The translations under genes were made by a program, and so were the position numbers. A stretch of 64,000 nt of DNA from Streptomyces marianii (lineage in GTDB: Bacteria > Actinomycetota > Actinomycetes > Streptomycetales > Streptomycetaceae): assembly GCF_005795905.1 (NCBI RefSeq), contig NZ_VAWE01000001.1:6685001-6749000 (forward strand), written 5' to 3'. Under the pieces are notes generated by a model. The model saw only the letters and a program-made list of their open reading frames with translations, was not told where the DNA came from and made no database searches. Shown piece after piece: positions 25,813 through 34,308 of this stretch (within the stretch, counting starts at the first letter, position 1; each line of letters starts with the position of its first letter).

Positions 25813-26940
25813 GTGCGCCCGGCAACAGCGACGGCAGCGGCCGTCACCACCCTCATCGGTCTCGGCGCGGCCGCGTTCGCCGCCGGCCGCTACGCCAGCG
25901 ACGCCGCGCTCAGGGCCCCCGCAGGACGACCCCTGCCCGGTGAAGGACGGCTCACCGTGCACGCCACCGGGCCGGGCCGGGTCACCCTCACCCGCAGCCT
26001 CGTCTCCCTGCGCCCCGGCACGTACGGGCTCTGCGGGCACGACGTGCACGCCCTCGCGGGCCCCGTCCTGGCCCAGGTGCCGCACGCGGCGGACACCGTG
26101 GTCCGCAGGTTGGAGCGGGTCGAGCGCGGCAGCCTCGACCCCGGCACCAAGGTGCGGCTCACCCCTCAGCTGCACGTCGGCGACCCGGACAGCGCGCTCG
26201 GCATCGACCACGAGGACGTGGACATCCCCGGCGAACTCGGGCCCCTGCCCGGCTGGTTCGTCCCCGGACCGCGCTCGACCTGGGTCATCGCGGTGCACGG
26301 CCTCGGCACCACGCGTGAACTCACGATGAACCTCATGCCGTTCTTCACCGAGCAGCGCCTCCCGGTACTGGCGCCCGCCTACCGCGGCGACCCCGGCGCG
26401 CCCGCGTCCCCCGACGGCCTCGGGCACCTCGGCGACTCCGAATGGCGCGACCTCGACGCGGCCGTGCGCTTCGCGGTCCGCGGCGGCGCCGAGCGCGTCA
26501 TCCTGCACGGCTGGTCCACCGGCGCGTCCATGGCTCTGCACGCCGCCGCCAACTCCGCGCTCCGCGAGCGGATCGCCGGACTCGTCCTGGACTCCCCGGT
26601 CCTGGACTGGGAGACCACTCTGCGGTCCCTCGCCGCGGCCCGCCGCATGCCGACCGCCCTGCTGCCGCTCGCGGTACGCGCGGCCCAGGGGCGCACGGGA
26701 CTCCACGGCGACCGGCTGAGGGCGGCCGCCGACCCGGACGCACTGCGCGTACCCACGCTGGTCTTCCACGGCCCGGACGACACCATCGCCCCCTGGGGCC
26801 CGTCCCGGGAACTGGCGGCCCGGCGGCCCGATCTGGTCAGTCTGCAGACCGTGCCGCACGCCCCGCACGCGGCCATGTGGAACGCCGACCCGGCCCGCTA
26901 CGAGGAGGCCCTCCGGCGCTTTCTGACCCCACTGATCTAG
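25813..26940 (+). CDS. Membrane-anchored alpha/beta hydrolase
   Basis: 375-residue alpha/beta-fold hydrolase. Residues about 8-26 form a hydrophobic N-terminal segment (signal anchor or signal peptide), so the enzyme acts at or outside the membrane. The oxyanion region is VIAVHGLGTTRELT, the nucleophile elbow is HGWSTGASMAL (Ser in GWSTG), the acid is in VFHGPDDTIAP, and the last His is probably in VPHAPHAAMWN. The GTG at 25813 keeps the hydrophobic segment close to the start. The substrate is unknown. Confidence 0.83.
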   Translation: MRPATATAAAVTTLIGLGAAAFAAGRYASDAALRAPAGRPLPGEGRLTVHATGPGRVTLTRSLVSLRPGTYGLCGHDVHALAGPVLAQVPHAADTVVRRLERVERGSLDPGTKVRLTPQLHVGDPDSALGIDHEDVDIPGELGPLPGWFVPGPRSTWVIAVHGLGTTRELTMNLMPFFTEQRLPVLAPAYRGDPGAPASPDGLGHLGDSEWRDLDAAVRFAVRGGAERVILHGWSTGASMALHAAANSALRERIAGLVLDSPVLDWETTLRSLAAARRMPTALLPLAVRAAQGRTGLHGDRLRAAADPDALRVPTLVFHGPDDTIAPWGPSRELAARRPDLVSLQTVPHAPHAAMWNADPARYEEALRRFLTPLI

Positions 26941-27028
26941 TGCCGCATCAGGCAACGTTCGCCCCGTCGCGGCGCCCGGCACGGCGACTCGCGGCGTTGC
27001 CGAATCAACCGAGTAGGCCCACTGCGAG

Positions 27029-27094
27029 GATGACTCCGGCAACGCAGCGAGCGTGCCGGGCGTCGCGGGCCAGGAGGGACTTGCGCGACACGTC
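27029..27094. repeat. Relict copy of the right end of the 12399-12778 element
   Basis: About 66 bp closely match 12709-12778 (shared GATGACTCCG, AACGCAGCG, GTCGCGGGCCAGGAGGGACT and a terminal TTGCGCGACACG). The left terminus is not present nearby. The surrounding 26941-27505 holds no gene. Confidence 0.65.
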
Positions 27095-27125
27095 CTCATG
27101 GCGCTGCCCACGGAGGCCGGGTGGG

Positions 27126-27189
27126 GGCGGTGGCGATCACGGGGGTGCGAACCGCGGGGCGGTGGCGATCACGGGCGTGCGAACCGCGG
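27126..27189. repeat. 32-bp tandem direct repeat, two copies
   Basis: Copies at 27126-27157 and 27158-27189 differ at one position. They follow the relict element and lie upstream of the next gene. No function evident. Confidence 0.8.
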
Positions 27190-27489
27190 GGCGGGGTGAG
27201 GAGGGCGCGGCGGGCCGCGCCGACGACCGGCAACGCCGGCGTGGGGGCACCTTCGGTGCCCGAACGGCCACGGGGGAGTGCGCGCCGGACGGTCCCGCTC
27301 TGAGGGACTTCCGACAAGGCGCCCGGTGCCGCGACCGGAGCGGTGTGCTGCCGGCCCTTCCCGGTCACGGAGCCAGGGCCCGCGGCCCGGCCGGGGCCCG
27401 GCGGGGCCCCGCGAACGCCGCTCGGCAGGACCTCTGACGACCCCTCGGCACGTGTTCCCCCCTTCCGATTGGGCTTTCGGGCCGACAGC

Positions 27490-27505
27490 GGGGAGACTGC
27501 TCCCC
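27490..27505 (+). promoter_or_regulatory. Hairpin sequestering the ribosome-binding site
   Basis: GGGGAG-ACTG-CTCCCC abuts the GTG start at 27506. The left arm is the only Shine-Dalgarno-like sequence, so the hairpin would mask it and could lower or control translation. Confidence 0.45.
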
Positions 27506-28882
27506 GTGACGTCCCGTAACCTGCGCGACTCCAGGCTCCGTCTTGTCCGCCCGCGGCCCACCGCCACGGCTCGCCGCGCCGTGACGAACAGGCGCACGCG
27601 ACCCGCTCCGCGCCCACCCGAGGGAACGCCGCCGACCGCGGAGCTGGCCGGCCAGGCACGCGGGGTCCTCGCCGACGCGGTGCGCATCGCCCGCTGGGCG
27701 GCAGCCCACCACGCCGAGGGCAGCGCCGCCGAGCGGGAACGGGCCGCCGCGGACCTGCGGCTGACACCGGGACAGGTCCACGCGGGCTGGGACCGCGCCC
27801 GGCTCGCCGGGCTCGTGGAACTGCACGGCGGCACGGCACGCCCCGGCTGGCGGCTGAACGCCTGGGACCGCGACGACACCGTCGTCCTGCGCGGCTGGGT
27901 CGCCCTGTTCGACGCCTGGTCCCTCGTACACCCCGCCCCCGCCGATGTGGCACCCGCCGCCGTCGCCGAGGTGGTGGAGGCCGTCCCCCAGGTGCTCTCC
28001 CTCCTCCAGCTCTCCGCCGGGCCCGTGCTTCTGCCGGTCCTGCTCGACCTGCTCCAGCAGCGGGTTGCGGAACTGCGCGAGGAGCGCTGCGAGGTGCCCT
28101 ACGGGCCCGAGCCCGCCCCCGCCGACGTGGCGGCCGCGGCCCTCGCCGAACCGCCGGAGGCCGTGCTCCCCGCACTGCTCGACTGGGCCCTGGAGGGCCT
28201 CGCGGCCGTCGGCGCACTGACCCTCGGCGACGGCCACGCCACCCTCACCCCGCTCGGCAACTGGGCCGTGTGGGTCAAGCTCGAGCAGATCTGCGTCGCC
28301 GCGCAGAGCCCCGCGGGCCACATCGAGCAGTCCGCCGAGGAGATGCTCCGGGGCTGCGCGCGGCTCAGCCCCGGACCCGCCCGCGCCGAGTACCGGGCCT
28401 GGCTCGCCGCTCGCACCGTCTCCAGCGCGGTCACCGAACTCGTCGCCGCCGCCCGTGGCGAGGACGCCCTGTTGCGCGGACTGGCGTTCGAAGCCCTCCG
28501 GGTCGTCGGTGCGGCCGCCGAGGCCGACGTCCGAGCCGCGGCCGGGGAACCCTCACTGCGCCCGTACGCCCTGCTGTGGCTCGCCGAGCACGAGGGAGGC
28601 GACCCGGAGCACGCGGCCGAGGTGCTCACGCGCGAGGAGGCGACCTGGCTCTGGGTGGACACCGCCGCCGCTGTCGCGGACCACGGCGAGAGCGCCCTGC
28701 TGGTACGCCATCTGGACTCGGCGGTGCAGGGCACCGTCCCTGCCCTGCTCGACGAGATCCGGGCCGTCGGCCATCCGCGCACCGTGCAGGTCCTGGTCGC
28801 CCTCGCGGCCGCGCACCCGGACCCGGCCCTGGCGAAGGCCGTGCGGCGGGCCGCCTTCCAGGTGCACACCGGGGGCGCCTGA
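27506..28882 (+). CDS. Hypothetical protein with HEAT-like alpha-helical C-terminus
   Basis: 458-residue protein not assigned to a named family. An Arg-rich basic N-terminus (1-40) is followed by a helical region with a winged-helix-like segment (ADLRLTPGQVHAGWDRARLAGLVELHG, about 90-115) and a long alanine/leucine-rich helical part. The end (about 320-455) has repeated helix pairs such as LLVRHLDSAVQGTVPALLDEIRAVG that resemble HEAT or ARM repeats. It is probably cytoplasmic and scaffold-like. The GTG start follows a hairpin that contains the putative Shine-Dalgarno. It is located upstream of the ABC-F gene on the same strand. Confidence 0.65.
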   Translation: MTSRNLRDSRLRLVRPRPTATARRAVTNRRTRPAPRPPEGTPPTAELAGQARGVLADAVRIARWAAAHHAEGSAAERERAAADLRLTPGQVHAGWDRARLAGLVELHGGTARPGWRLNAWDRDDTVVLRGWVALFDAWSLVHPAPADVAPAAVAEVVEAVPQVLSLLQLSAGPVLLPVLLDLLQQRVAELREERCEVPYGPEPAPADVAAAALAEPPEAVLPALLDWALEGLAAVGALTLGDGHATLTPLGNWAVWVKLEQICVAAQSPAGHIEQSAEEMLRGCARLSPGPARAEYRAWLAARTVSSAVTELVAAARGEDALLRGLAFEALRVVGAAAEADVRAAAGEPSLRPYALLWLAEHEGGDPEHAAEVLTREEATWLWVDTAAAVADHGESALLVRHLDSAVQGTVPALLDEIRAVGHPRTVQVLVALAAAHPDPALAKAVRRAAFQVHTGGA

Positions 28883-29064
28883 CCGCGCCCCTGCAACGAG
28901 GCCGTTCCACCCGCCCCGGCCGTCCGGGGCAACGGGGTCCCGCCCGCCCTGCCCGGTTCCGCTCCGCCTGGTCGGACCCCCGCCCGCTGCCCCGCCCCCG
29001 GTGCCCCGGTGCCGTGGCGGGCGCCACAGAAATCCGGTTGCCCGGTCCCGGTAGACTGGCCCGC

Positions 29065-29097
29065 ATGGCAATTCTCCTCATGGATCAGACGGCGTAG
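29065..29097 (+). CDS. Ten-residue leader ORF before the ABC-F gene
   Basis: ATG-initiated frame encoding MAILLMDQTA and ending in TAG, 55 nt before the ABC-F start and in a different frame. A TAGACT -10-like hexamer (29052-29057) ends 7 nt before the ATG, the usual geometry of a Streptomyces leaderless start. Codon use (ATT, GAT) differs from neighbouring genes. Leader peptides controlling antibiotic-resistance ABC-F genes are known, but a regulatory role here is inferred. Confidence 0.45.
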   Translation: MAILLMDQTA

Positions 29098-29152
29098 AAG
29101 CCTTCGCGCGCCCCGTCGTCCTTCCGCCGTCCATCCGTCCTGGAGTCTTCCC

Positions 29153-30751
29153 GTGATCACCGCTTCCGGCGTCGAGCTGCGCGCCGGCGCCCGCGTCCTC
29201 ATCGAGTCCGCCACCTTCCGCATCGCCAAGGGCGACCGCATCGGCCTGGTCGGCCGCAACGGAGCGGGCAAGACGACCCTCACCAAGTGCCTCGCCGGCG
29301 AGGGCATCCCCGCCGCCGGCCAGATCGCCCGCTCGGGCCAGGTCGGCTATCTGCCCCAGGACCCGCGTACCGGTGACCTGGATGTGTTCGCCCGGGACCG
29401 CATCCTCTCCGCCCGCGGTCTCGACGTCCTGATCCGGAAGATGCGTGAGAACGAGCACCGCATCGCCACGGGCAAGGGCACCACCCGCGAGAAGGCGCTC
29501 AAGCAGTACGAGCGCCAGGAGACCGAGTTCCTGACCAAGGGCGGGTACGCCGCCGAGTCCGAGGCCGCCACCATCGCCGCCGCGCTCAACCTGCCCGACC
29601 GGGTCCTCGGCCAGCCGCTGCACACGCTCTCCGGCGGCCAGCGCCGCCGCGTCGAGCTCGCCCGGATCCTGTTCTCGGACGCCGACACGCTCCTGCTCGA
29701 CGAGCCGACGAACCACCTCGACGCCGACTCGGTCGTGTGGCTGCGCGAGTACCTGAAGACCTACCGCGGCGGCTTCGTGGTCATCTCCCACGACGTCGAC
29801 CTCGTGGAGACCGTCGTCAACAAGGTCTTCTACCTGGACGCCAACCGCTCCGCGATCGACATCTACAACATGGGCTGGAAGCTCTACCAGCAGCAGCGCG
29901 AGGCCGACGAGAAGCGGCGCAAGCGGGAGCGCCAGAACGCGGAGAAGAAGGCCGCCGCGCTCAACGCCCAGGCCGACAAGATGCGCGCCAAGGCCACCAA
30001 GACCGTCGCCGCGCAGAACATGGCCCGCCGCGCCGAGCGGCTGCTGGCCGGCCTGGAGGACGTGCGCCTCTCCGACAAGGTCGCGAAGCTGCGCTTCCCC
30101 GAGCCGGCGCCCTGCGGGAAGACCCCGCTGACGGCCGAGGGGCTGTCCAAGTCCTACGGCTCGCTCGAGATCTTCACCGATGTCGACCTGGCCATCGACA
30201 AGGGGTCCCGTGTGGTGGTCCTCGGCCTCAACGGCGCCGGCAAGACCACCCTGCTGCGGCTGCTCGGCGGCGTGGAGAAGCCCGACACCGGCGAGGTCCA
30301 GGAAGGCCACGGGCTGAAACTGGGCTACTACGCCCAGGAGCACGAGACGCTCGACCCGGACCGCACGGTCCTGGAGAACATGCGCTCGGCCGCCCCCGAT
30401 CTGGACCTGGTGGAGGTCCGCAAGGTACTGGGATCCTTCCTGTTCTCCGGCGACGACGTCGACAAGCCGGCCGGGGTGCTCTCCGGCGGGGAGAAGACGC
30501 GGCTGGCCCTGGCCACGCTGGTGGTCTCCTCGGCGAACGTCCTGCTGCTCGACGAGCCGACGAACAACCTCGACCCGGCCAGCCGCGAGGAGATCCTGGG
30601 GGCCCTGCGCACGTACAAGGGCGCCGTCGTCCTGGTGACCCACGACGAGGGTGCCGTCGAGGCCCTGCAGCCGGAGCGGATCATCCTGCTGCCGGACGGG
30701 GTCGAGGACCTGTGGGGCGCGGACTACGCGGATCTCGTCGCCCTGGCCTGA
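29153..30751 (+). CDS. ABC-F family ribosome-associated ATPase
   Basis: 532-residue cytoplasmic protein with two ABC ATPase domains and no membrane segment. Domain 1 has Walker A GRNGAGKTT (34-42), signature LSGGQRRR and Walker B LLLDEPTNHLD. Domain 2 has GLNGAGKTT, LSGGEKTR and LLLDEPTNNLD. The linker is highly charged (residues about 240-300, EKRRKRERQNAEKK), as in P-site tRNA interaction motifs. ABC-F proteins act on the ribosome as translation factors or in antibiotic protection. This type is housekeeping-like in actinomycetes. The GTG start has GGAG 8 nt upstream and is preceded by a leader ORF. Confidence 0.92.
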   Translation: MITASGVELRAGARVLIESATFRIAKGDRIGLVGRNGAGKTTLTKCLAGEGIPAAGQIARSGQVGYLPQDPRTGDLDVFARDRILSARGLDVLIRKMRENEHRIATGKGTTREKALKQYERQETEFLTKGGYAAESEAATIAAALNLPDRVLGQPLHTLSGGQRRRVELARILFSDADTLLLDEPTNHLDADSVVWLREYLKTYRGGFVVISHDVDLVETVVNKVFYLDANRSAIDIYNMGWKLYQQQREADEKRRKRERQNAEKKAAALNAQADKMRAKATKTVAAQNMARRAERLLAGLEDVRLSDKVAKLRFPEPAPCGKTPLTAEGLSKSYGSLEIFTDVDLAIDKGSRVVVLGLNGAGKTTLLRLLGGVEKPDTGEVQEGHGLKLGYYAQEHETLDPDRTVLENMRSAAPDLDLVEVRKVLGSFLFSGDDVDKPAGVLSGGEKTRLALATLVVSSANVLLLDEPTNNLDPASREEILGALRTYKGAVVLVTHDEGAVEALQPERIILLPDGVEDLWGADYADLVALA

Positions 30752-30766
30752 GTCCGGCCCGGACCC

Positions 30767-30792
30767 GTGTCCGGTGGCCGACCGCCGGACAC
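30767..30792. terminator. Terminator of the ABC-F gene
   Basis: Eleven-bp stem with one wobble (30767-30777 with 30782-30792) and a CCGA loop, 16 bp after the stop codon. Confidence 0.7.
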
Positions 30793-30860
30793 GAGGCCGT
30801 ACGTCCGGTTCCGGGGCCCTGGAACTCCGGTCCGCCGTCCGGCGAGGTCCGGTCGGTTCC

Positions 30861-30928
30861 GGCCCGCGGTTCCGGTCCGTGGAGCCGGTCCGTGGAGGCG
30901 GCCCGCGGGTTCCGGTCCGTGGAGCCGG
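30861..30928. repeat. Direct repeat of about 29 bp in the ABC-F/gbn spacer
   Basis: The stretch at 30861-30889 recurs with one extra base at 30899-30928 (shared core GTTCCGGTCCGTGGAGCCGG). It is part of a 620-bp gene-free spacer that also holds a hairpin at 31164-31191 and the GATC cluster at 31064-31130. Confidence 0.65.
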
Positions 30929-31063
30929 GTTCGAGCGGCCGGGCCCGGGAGGCACGGTCGGTTCCGGTCCGCGGCCACGTCCCGGGCCGCCGCGGGATCA
31001 CCCCCGTGCCGGCCCGACGGTGCCGTGCCGGACGGGTCCGGGGCCTGACGGGCTCCGGCCGGT

Positions 31064-31130
31064 GATCCCGTCTGGGAAGATCCAACCGGACTGATCCACT
31101 CCGTATAGATCATTCGGCTCACGCGTGATC
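31064..31130. promoter_or_regulatory. Phased cluster of five GATC sites upstream of gbn
   Basis: GATC occurs at 31064, 31079, 31093, 31108 and 31127 (intervals 15, 14, 15 and 19 bp), with another at 31374 close to the gene. The 31108 site overlaps a TATAGAT -10-like sequence. Gbn is known as a GATC-binding nucleoid protein, so this is a candidate autoregulatory array. Confidence 0.55.
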
Positions 31131-31415
31131 CTTCATCTGAGTGAGTGCGTCTCGTACCGCGGCGTGGCGGCGGGCCGAAGCGGCCCGCCACCCGTGTGGC
31201 CCAACGGTGCCGACGAGGGTGCCCCTGACCTGGAATTTCAGCCTCCGGGACGTTGGGACGGCCCGGAGACGGCCGCCGGAATATTGCATTCCGGCGGGGC
31301 TCCGGTGCGTCCCGCGGTCAAAGCTCGTCGTACGGACCTTGTCGAATGGGTGGCCATGAAGCCCGGTAGGGGTGATCATGAGAGTCCAGAGCGCACTTCC
31401 CATGAGGAGGCACGG

Positions 31416-31637
31416 GTGGCCGAGACTCTGAAGAAGGGCAGCCGGGTGACCGGCGCCGCGCGCGACAAGCTCGCGGCAGACCTGAAGAAGAAGTACGACT
31501 CCGGTGCGAGCATCCGGGCGTTGGCCGAGGAGACCGGCCGCTCGTATGGATTCGTCCACCGGATGCTCAGCGAGTCCGGAGTCACGCTGCGTGGACGCGG
31601 CGGGGCGACGCGAGGCAAGAAGGCGGCTTCGACCTGA
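31416..31637 (+). CDS. gbn: GATC-binding nucleoid-associated protein Gbn
   Basis: 73-residue basic protein: a Lys/Arg-rich N-terminus (ETLKKGSRVTGAARDKLAADLKKKY), then a helix-turn-helix (GASIRALAEETGRSYGFVHRMLSESG, about 30-55) and a basic tail (LRGRGGATRGKK). Length and sequence agree with S. coelicolor SCO1839, described as the nucleoid-associated protein Gbn that binds GATC and affects chromosome organisation and development. The GTG start has a strong GAGGAGG Shine-Dalgarno. It is a single-gene unit followed by a 12-bp-stem terminator. Confidence 0.9.
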   Translation: MAETLKKGSRVTGAARDKLAADLKKKYDSGASIRALAEETGRSYGFVHRMLSESGVTLRGRGGATRGKKAAST

Positions 31638-31686
31638 CGCCCGAGTTCCCGAGCGTCGTCTGAGGCGTACCGGTCTCCGGTGTCGG

Positions 31687-31718
31687 CCACCCGGCCGATC
31701 CCGCGGTCGGCCGGGTGG
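31687..31718. terminator. Terminator of gbn
   Basis: Perfect 12-bp stem (31687-31698 with 31707-31718), 8-base loop, followed by TTACTG; 50 bp after the gbn stop. Confidence 0.75.
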
Positions 31719-31776
31719 TTACTGTGCAGTCACTTGATGTTCGCTGCACTGACCGCACCGGAACCGGAGGCGCCTC

Positions 31777-32568
31777 ATGACTTCGCTGGACTCTGTTCTC
31801 GACAAGGACGGCGTACGGCTCACCGTCGAAGACGCGGTGGCCACGGTGACCCTCACCAACCCGGCCAAGCGCAATGCCCAGTCCCCCGCTCTCTGGCGGG
31901 CGTTGGCCGAGGCCGGGCGGTCGCTGCCGGGTACCGTGCGGGTGGTCGTGCTGCGCGGCGAGGGGAAGTCCTTCTCCGCGGGGCTGGACCGACAGGCCTT
32001 CACGCCGGAGGGATTCGACGGCGAGCCGTCGTTCATCGATCTGGCGCGCGGCTCGGACGCCGAGCTCGACGCCGTCATCGCCGAGTACCAGGAGGCCTTC
32101 ACCTGGTGGCGCCGTAACGACATCGTGTCCATCGCCGCTGTCCAGGGGCATGCGATCGGTGCCGGATTCCAGCTCGCCCTCGCCTGCGACCTGCGGGTCG
32201 TCTCGCAGGACGTGCAGTTCGCCATGCGCGAGACCAGCCTGGGTCTGGTCCCCGATCTCACGGGAACGCACCCTCTCGTCTCGCTGGTTGGGTACGCCCG
32301 TGCGCTGGAGATCTGTGCCACGGGCCGCTTCGTCCACGCCGACGAGGCGGAGCGGATCGGACTCGCCAACCTCGCCGTGGCCGCCGAGGAACTCGACGCT
32401 TCGGCGAGTGACTTGGCTGCCGCACTGCTTGCCGCGCCGCGTGACGCGGTGATCGAGACCAAGGCGCTGCTCCGTGGGGCCCAGTCCCGCACGTACGAGG
32501 ACCAGCGCACCGCCGAGCGCGCCGCGCAGGCACGCCGCCTGCGTGATCTGGCGGGCCTCGCGGACTGA
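31777..32568 (+). CDS. Enoyl-CoA hydratase/isomerase family protein
   Basis: 263-residue crotonase-fold enzyme, probably acting in beta-oxidation or related acyl-CoA chemistry. The oxyanion-hole segments are KSFSAGLDRQAF and AVQGHAIGAGFQLALACDLRV. The usual catalytic Glu region is represented by MRETSLGLVPDLTGTHPLVSLVGYARALE. The C-terminal helices are normal. Length is standard. ATG with GGAGG upstream. It is monocistronic between two hairpins, and acyl-CoA specificity is unknown. Confidence 0.9.
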   Translation: MTSLDSVLDKDGVRLTVEDAVATVTLTNPAKRNAQSPALWRALAEAGRSLPGTVRVVVLRGEGKSFSAGLDRQAFTPEGFDGEPSFIDLARGSDAELDAVIAEYQEAFTWWRRNDIVSIAAVQGHAIGAGFQLALACDLRVVSQDVQFAMRETSLGLVPDLTGTHPLVSLVGYARALEICATGRFVHADEAERIGLANLAVAAEELDASASDLAAALLAAPRDAVIETKALLRGAQSRTYEDQRTAERAAQARRLRDLAGLAD

Positions 32569-32575
32569 ACGACGC

Positions 32576-32603
32576 GGGCCGGTCCCGCGTCCGGGACCGG
32601 CCC
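32576..32603. terminator. Terminator after the enoyl-CoA hydratase gene
   Basis: Perfect 11-bp stem GGGCCGGTCCC / GGGACCGGCCC with a 6-base loop, 7 bp after the stop. The remaining 269 bp up to the convergent gene at 32873 hold only short GGGTC-type repeats. Confidence 0.8.
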
Positions 32604-32872
32604 TGCTCGTGTGGCCGGTCCCGCCTGTGCCGCGGCGCAGAGCCGGTCGGTGTGCGACTCGTACGGCGCGGGCCGCCCCGTTCGCACGCGTCGGGCGGAC
32701 CGGCCCTTCGGGCCGGGTCAGTGCCGGGTCGGTACGGGCGCCTTCGGACCGGGTCAGGGCGGGTCACGGCCGGATGCGGGGCGGGCCGCGGCGTGCGGCC
32801 GCTCGCAGGGCCTCCGCCGTGCGCCGGCGGGTTCCGTCTGCCGGAGAGCGGGCGTGCGCCCGCGGACGGCGC

Positions 32873-33712
32873 TCACCCGCCGGGGCCGACCTCCGTGACG
32901 AGGACCGTGACGGGAAGGGGCGACGGCAGGACCGAGGTGACCGCGGCACGGACGGCGCGGGCCACCTCCACGGGAGGATGGCCCGGCGCCGTCGCGCATT
33001 CGACCCGTACGGACGACTCGTCGGCCCGTACGGCCGCCCCGAGTGTGCGGGTGAGCCGGGCGACGCCCGGAACGGCGGCAGCGGCGGCGGTGATGACACC
33101 CCGAGGCTCCCCGGAACCCGCCTCGCCCCGCGGCTTCCCGTCACCGGCCGCGTCCTTCGCCTCAGCGGCGGCCGGGTGCTCCGGCTCCCGCGGGGAATCC
33201 GTGGGGCGTGCCGCGTCCGCCCCTTCCGGTTCCCGCGGTCCGGAGGCGGCCGGCCGCGAGGCCACGGAGGCGCCGGCCGGCCCCGGCATCGGCGCTTCGG
33301 GCGTCTCCGGCGGCCCGTCCAGCAGGGCCGTCACCCGGAGGTCGACGACCGCGACCGCCAGGCCGAGGCGTTCCCGGGCGGCTGTGAACAGGGCGGTGTG
33401 CAGCAACTCGGCCAGCTCCGGCAGGGGTACCGCTCCAGCGGCCGCGAACTCCGCCTCGATCCGCAGGGGCCCGGGAGGCAGTGCGGCCGGGGGCGGCGGG
33501 ACGGCCGGCGTCCCGGCCGAGCCGGGGTCGGCGAGTCCGGTCCGGATGGTGCCCGGCACCACACCGGGCACCTCCCCGGCAGCCCGCCGCAGCACCGGCT
33601 CCGCCGCCCGTTCCGCCAGCCAGGCGCCGTCCTCCGCGGTACCGAGCGGAAGCAGTCTGCCCAGCCCCAGCCGGGCCCGTACCGCCCCGGTCCAGCCCTC
33701 GGCCGTCGTCAT
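32873..33712 (-). CDS. Asp23-locus protein with two diverged Asp23-like modules
   Basis: 279-residue acidic protein, annotated in Streptomyces only under a misleading nucleopolyhedrovirus P10 label. I see two beta-alpha-beta stretches, LRIEAEF...LPELAELLHTALFTAARERLGLAVAVVDLRVTAL (about 82-135) and VRVECATAPGHPPVEVARAVRAAV...VTVLVTEV (end). They resemble the Asp23/Gls24 pattern and are separated by a Pro/Glu/Ala-rich disordered linker. This structural reading is inference. ATG at 33712 has GAGGCGG 8 nt upstream; a TTG at 33769 is less likely. It diverges from the Asp23 operon. Confidence 0.65.
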   Translation of the reverse strand: MTTAEGWTGAVRARLGLGRLLPLGTAEDGAWLAERAAEPVLRRAAGEVPGVVPGTIRTGLADPGSAGTPAVPPPPAALPPGPLRIEAEFAAAGAVPLPELAELLHTALFTAARERLGLAVAVVDLRVTALLDGPPETPEAPMPGPAGASVASRPAASGPREPEGADAARPTDSPREPEHPAAAEAKDAAGDGKPRGEAGSGEPRGVITAAAAAVPGVARLTRTLGAAVRADESSVRVECATAPGHPPVEVARAVRAAVTSVLPSPLPVTVLVTEVGPGG

Positions 33713-33825
33713 CCGTACCGCCTCGTCATTGCTCCAGCCTGCCGCATCCACCGGCGCGGGAGCGGGCAAGCGGACTTAGTGTGGTCAGCGTAGTCGGGAG
33801 TTCACCACCGCCCGGAAAGGTACGC

Positions 33826-34284
33826 ATGGCGATGACCGACACGGATGTCAGTGTGACCAAGGAACCGGCCGGCACGGTACGGCGGGGCGGCGGCGATCCG
33901 GCCACCCGGGGCCGTACCACCATCGCCGACGGAGTCGTCGAGAAGATCGCCGCGCTCGCGGCCCGTGACGTGGTCGGTGTCCACACGATGGGCAGCGGCC
34001 TCTCCCGCACCTTCGGCGCGGTGCGCGACCGGGTGCCCGGAGGCAAACCGCCCGTCACCCGAGGGGTGAAGGCCGAGGTCGGCGAGAAGCAGACCGCCCT
34101 CGACCTCGAGATCGTCGTCGACTACGGCGTCGCGATCGCCGATGTGGCCCGCGCCGTGCGCGAGAACGTCGTCGCCGCGGTCGAGCGGATGACCGGCCTG
34201 GAAGTCGTCGAGGTCAACATCGCCGTCGGCGATGTGAAACTTCCGGACGAGGAAGACGAAGAGACGGAACCGCGGATCCAGTAG
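33826..34284 (+). CDS. Asp23/Gls24 family envelope stress protein
   Basis: 152-residue protein with a complete Asp23 domain: GRTTIADGVVEKIAALAARDVVGVHTMG, then ALDLEIVVDYGVAIADVARAVRENVVAAVERMTGLEVVEVNIAVGDV, and an acidic C-terminus. In firmicutes Asp23 is a membrane-associated cell-wall stress protein held at the membrane by AmaP. The N-terminal 30 residues are polar. ATG with GGAAAGG 5 nt upstream. It is first of a five-gene plus-strand operon that ends with an AmaP-like anchor. Confidence 0.92.
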   Translation: MAMTDTDVSVTKEPAGTVRRGGGDPATRGRTTIADGVVEKIAALAARDVVGVHTMGSGLSRTFGAVRDRVPGGKPPVTRGVKAEVGEKQTALDLEIVVDYGVAIADVARAVRENVVAAVERMTGLEVVEVNIAVGDVKLPDEEDEETEPRIQ

Positions 34285-34308
34285 CGGAGCTCACGAGAGG
34301 AGCCCGTA

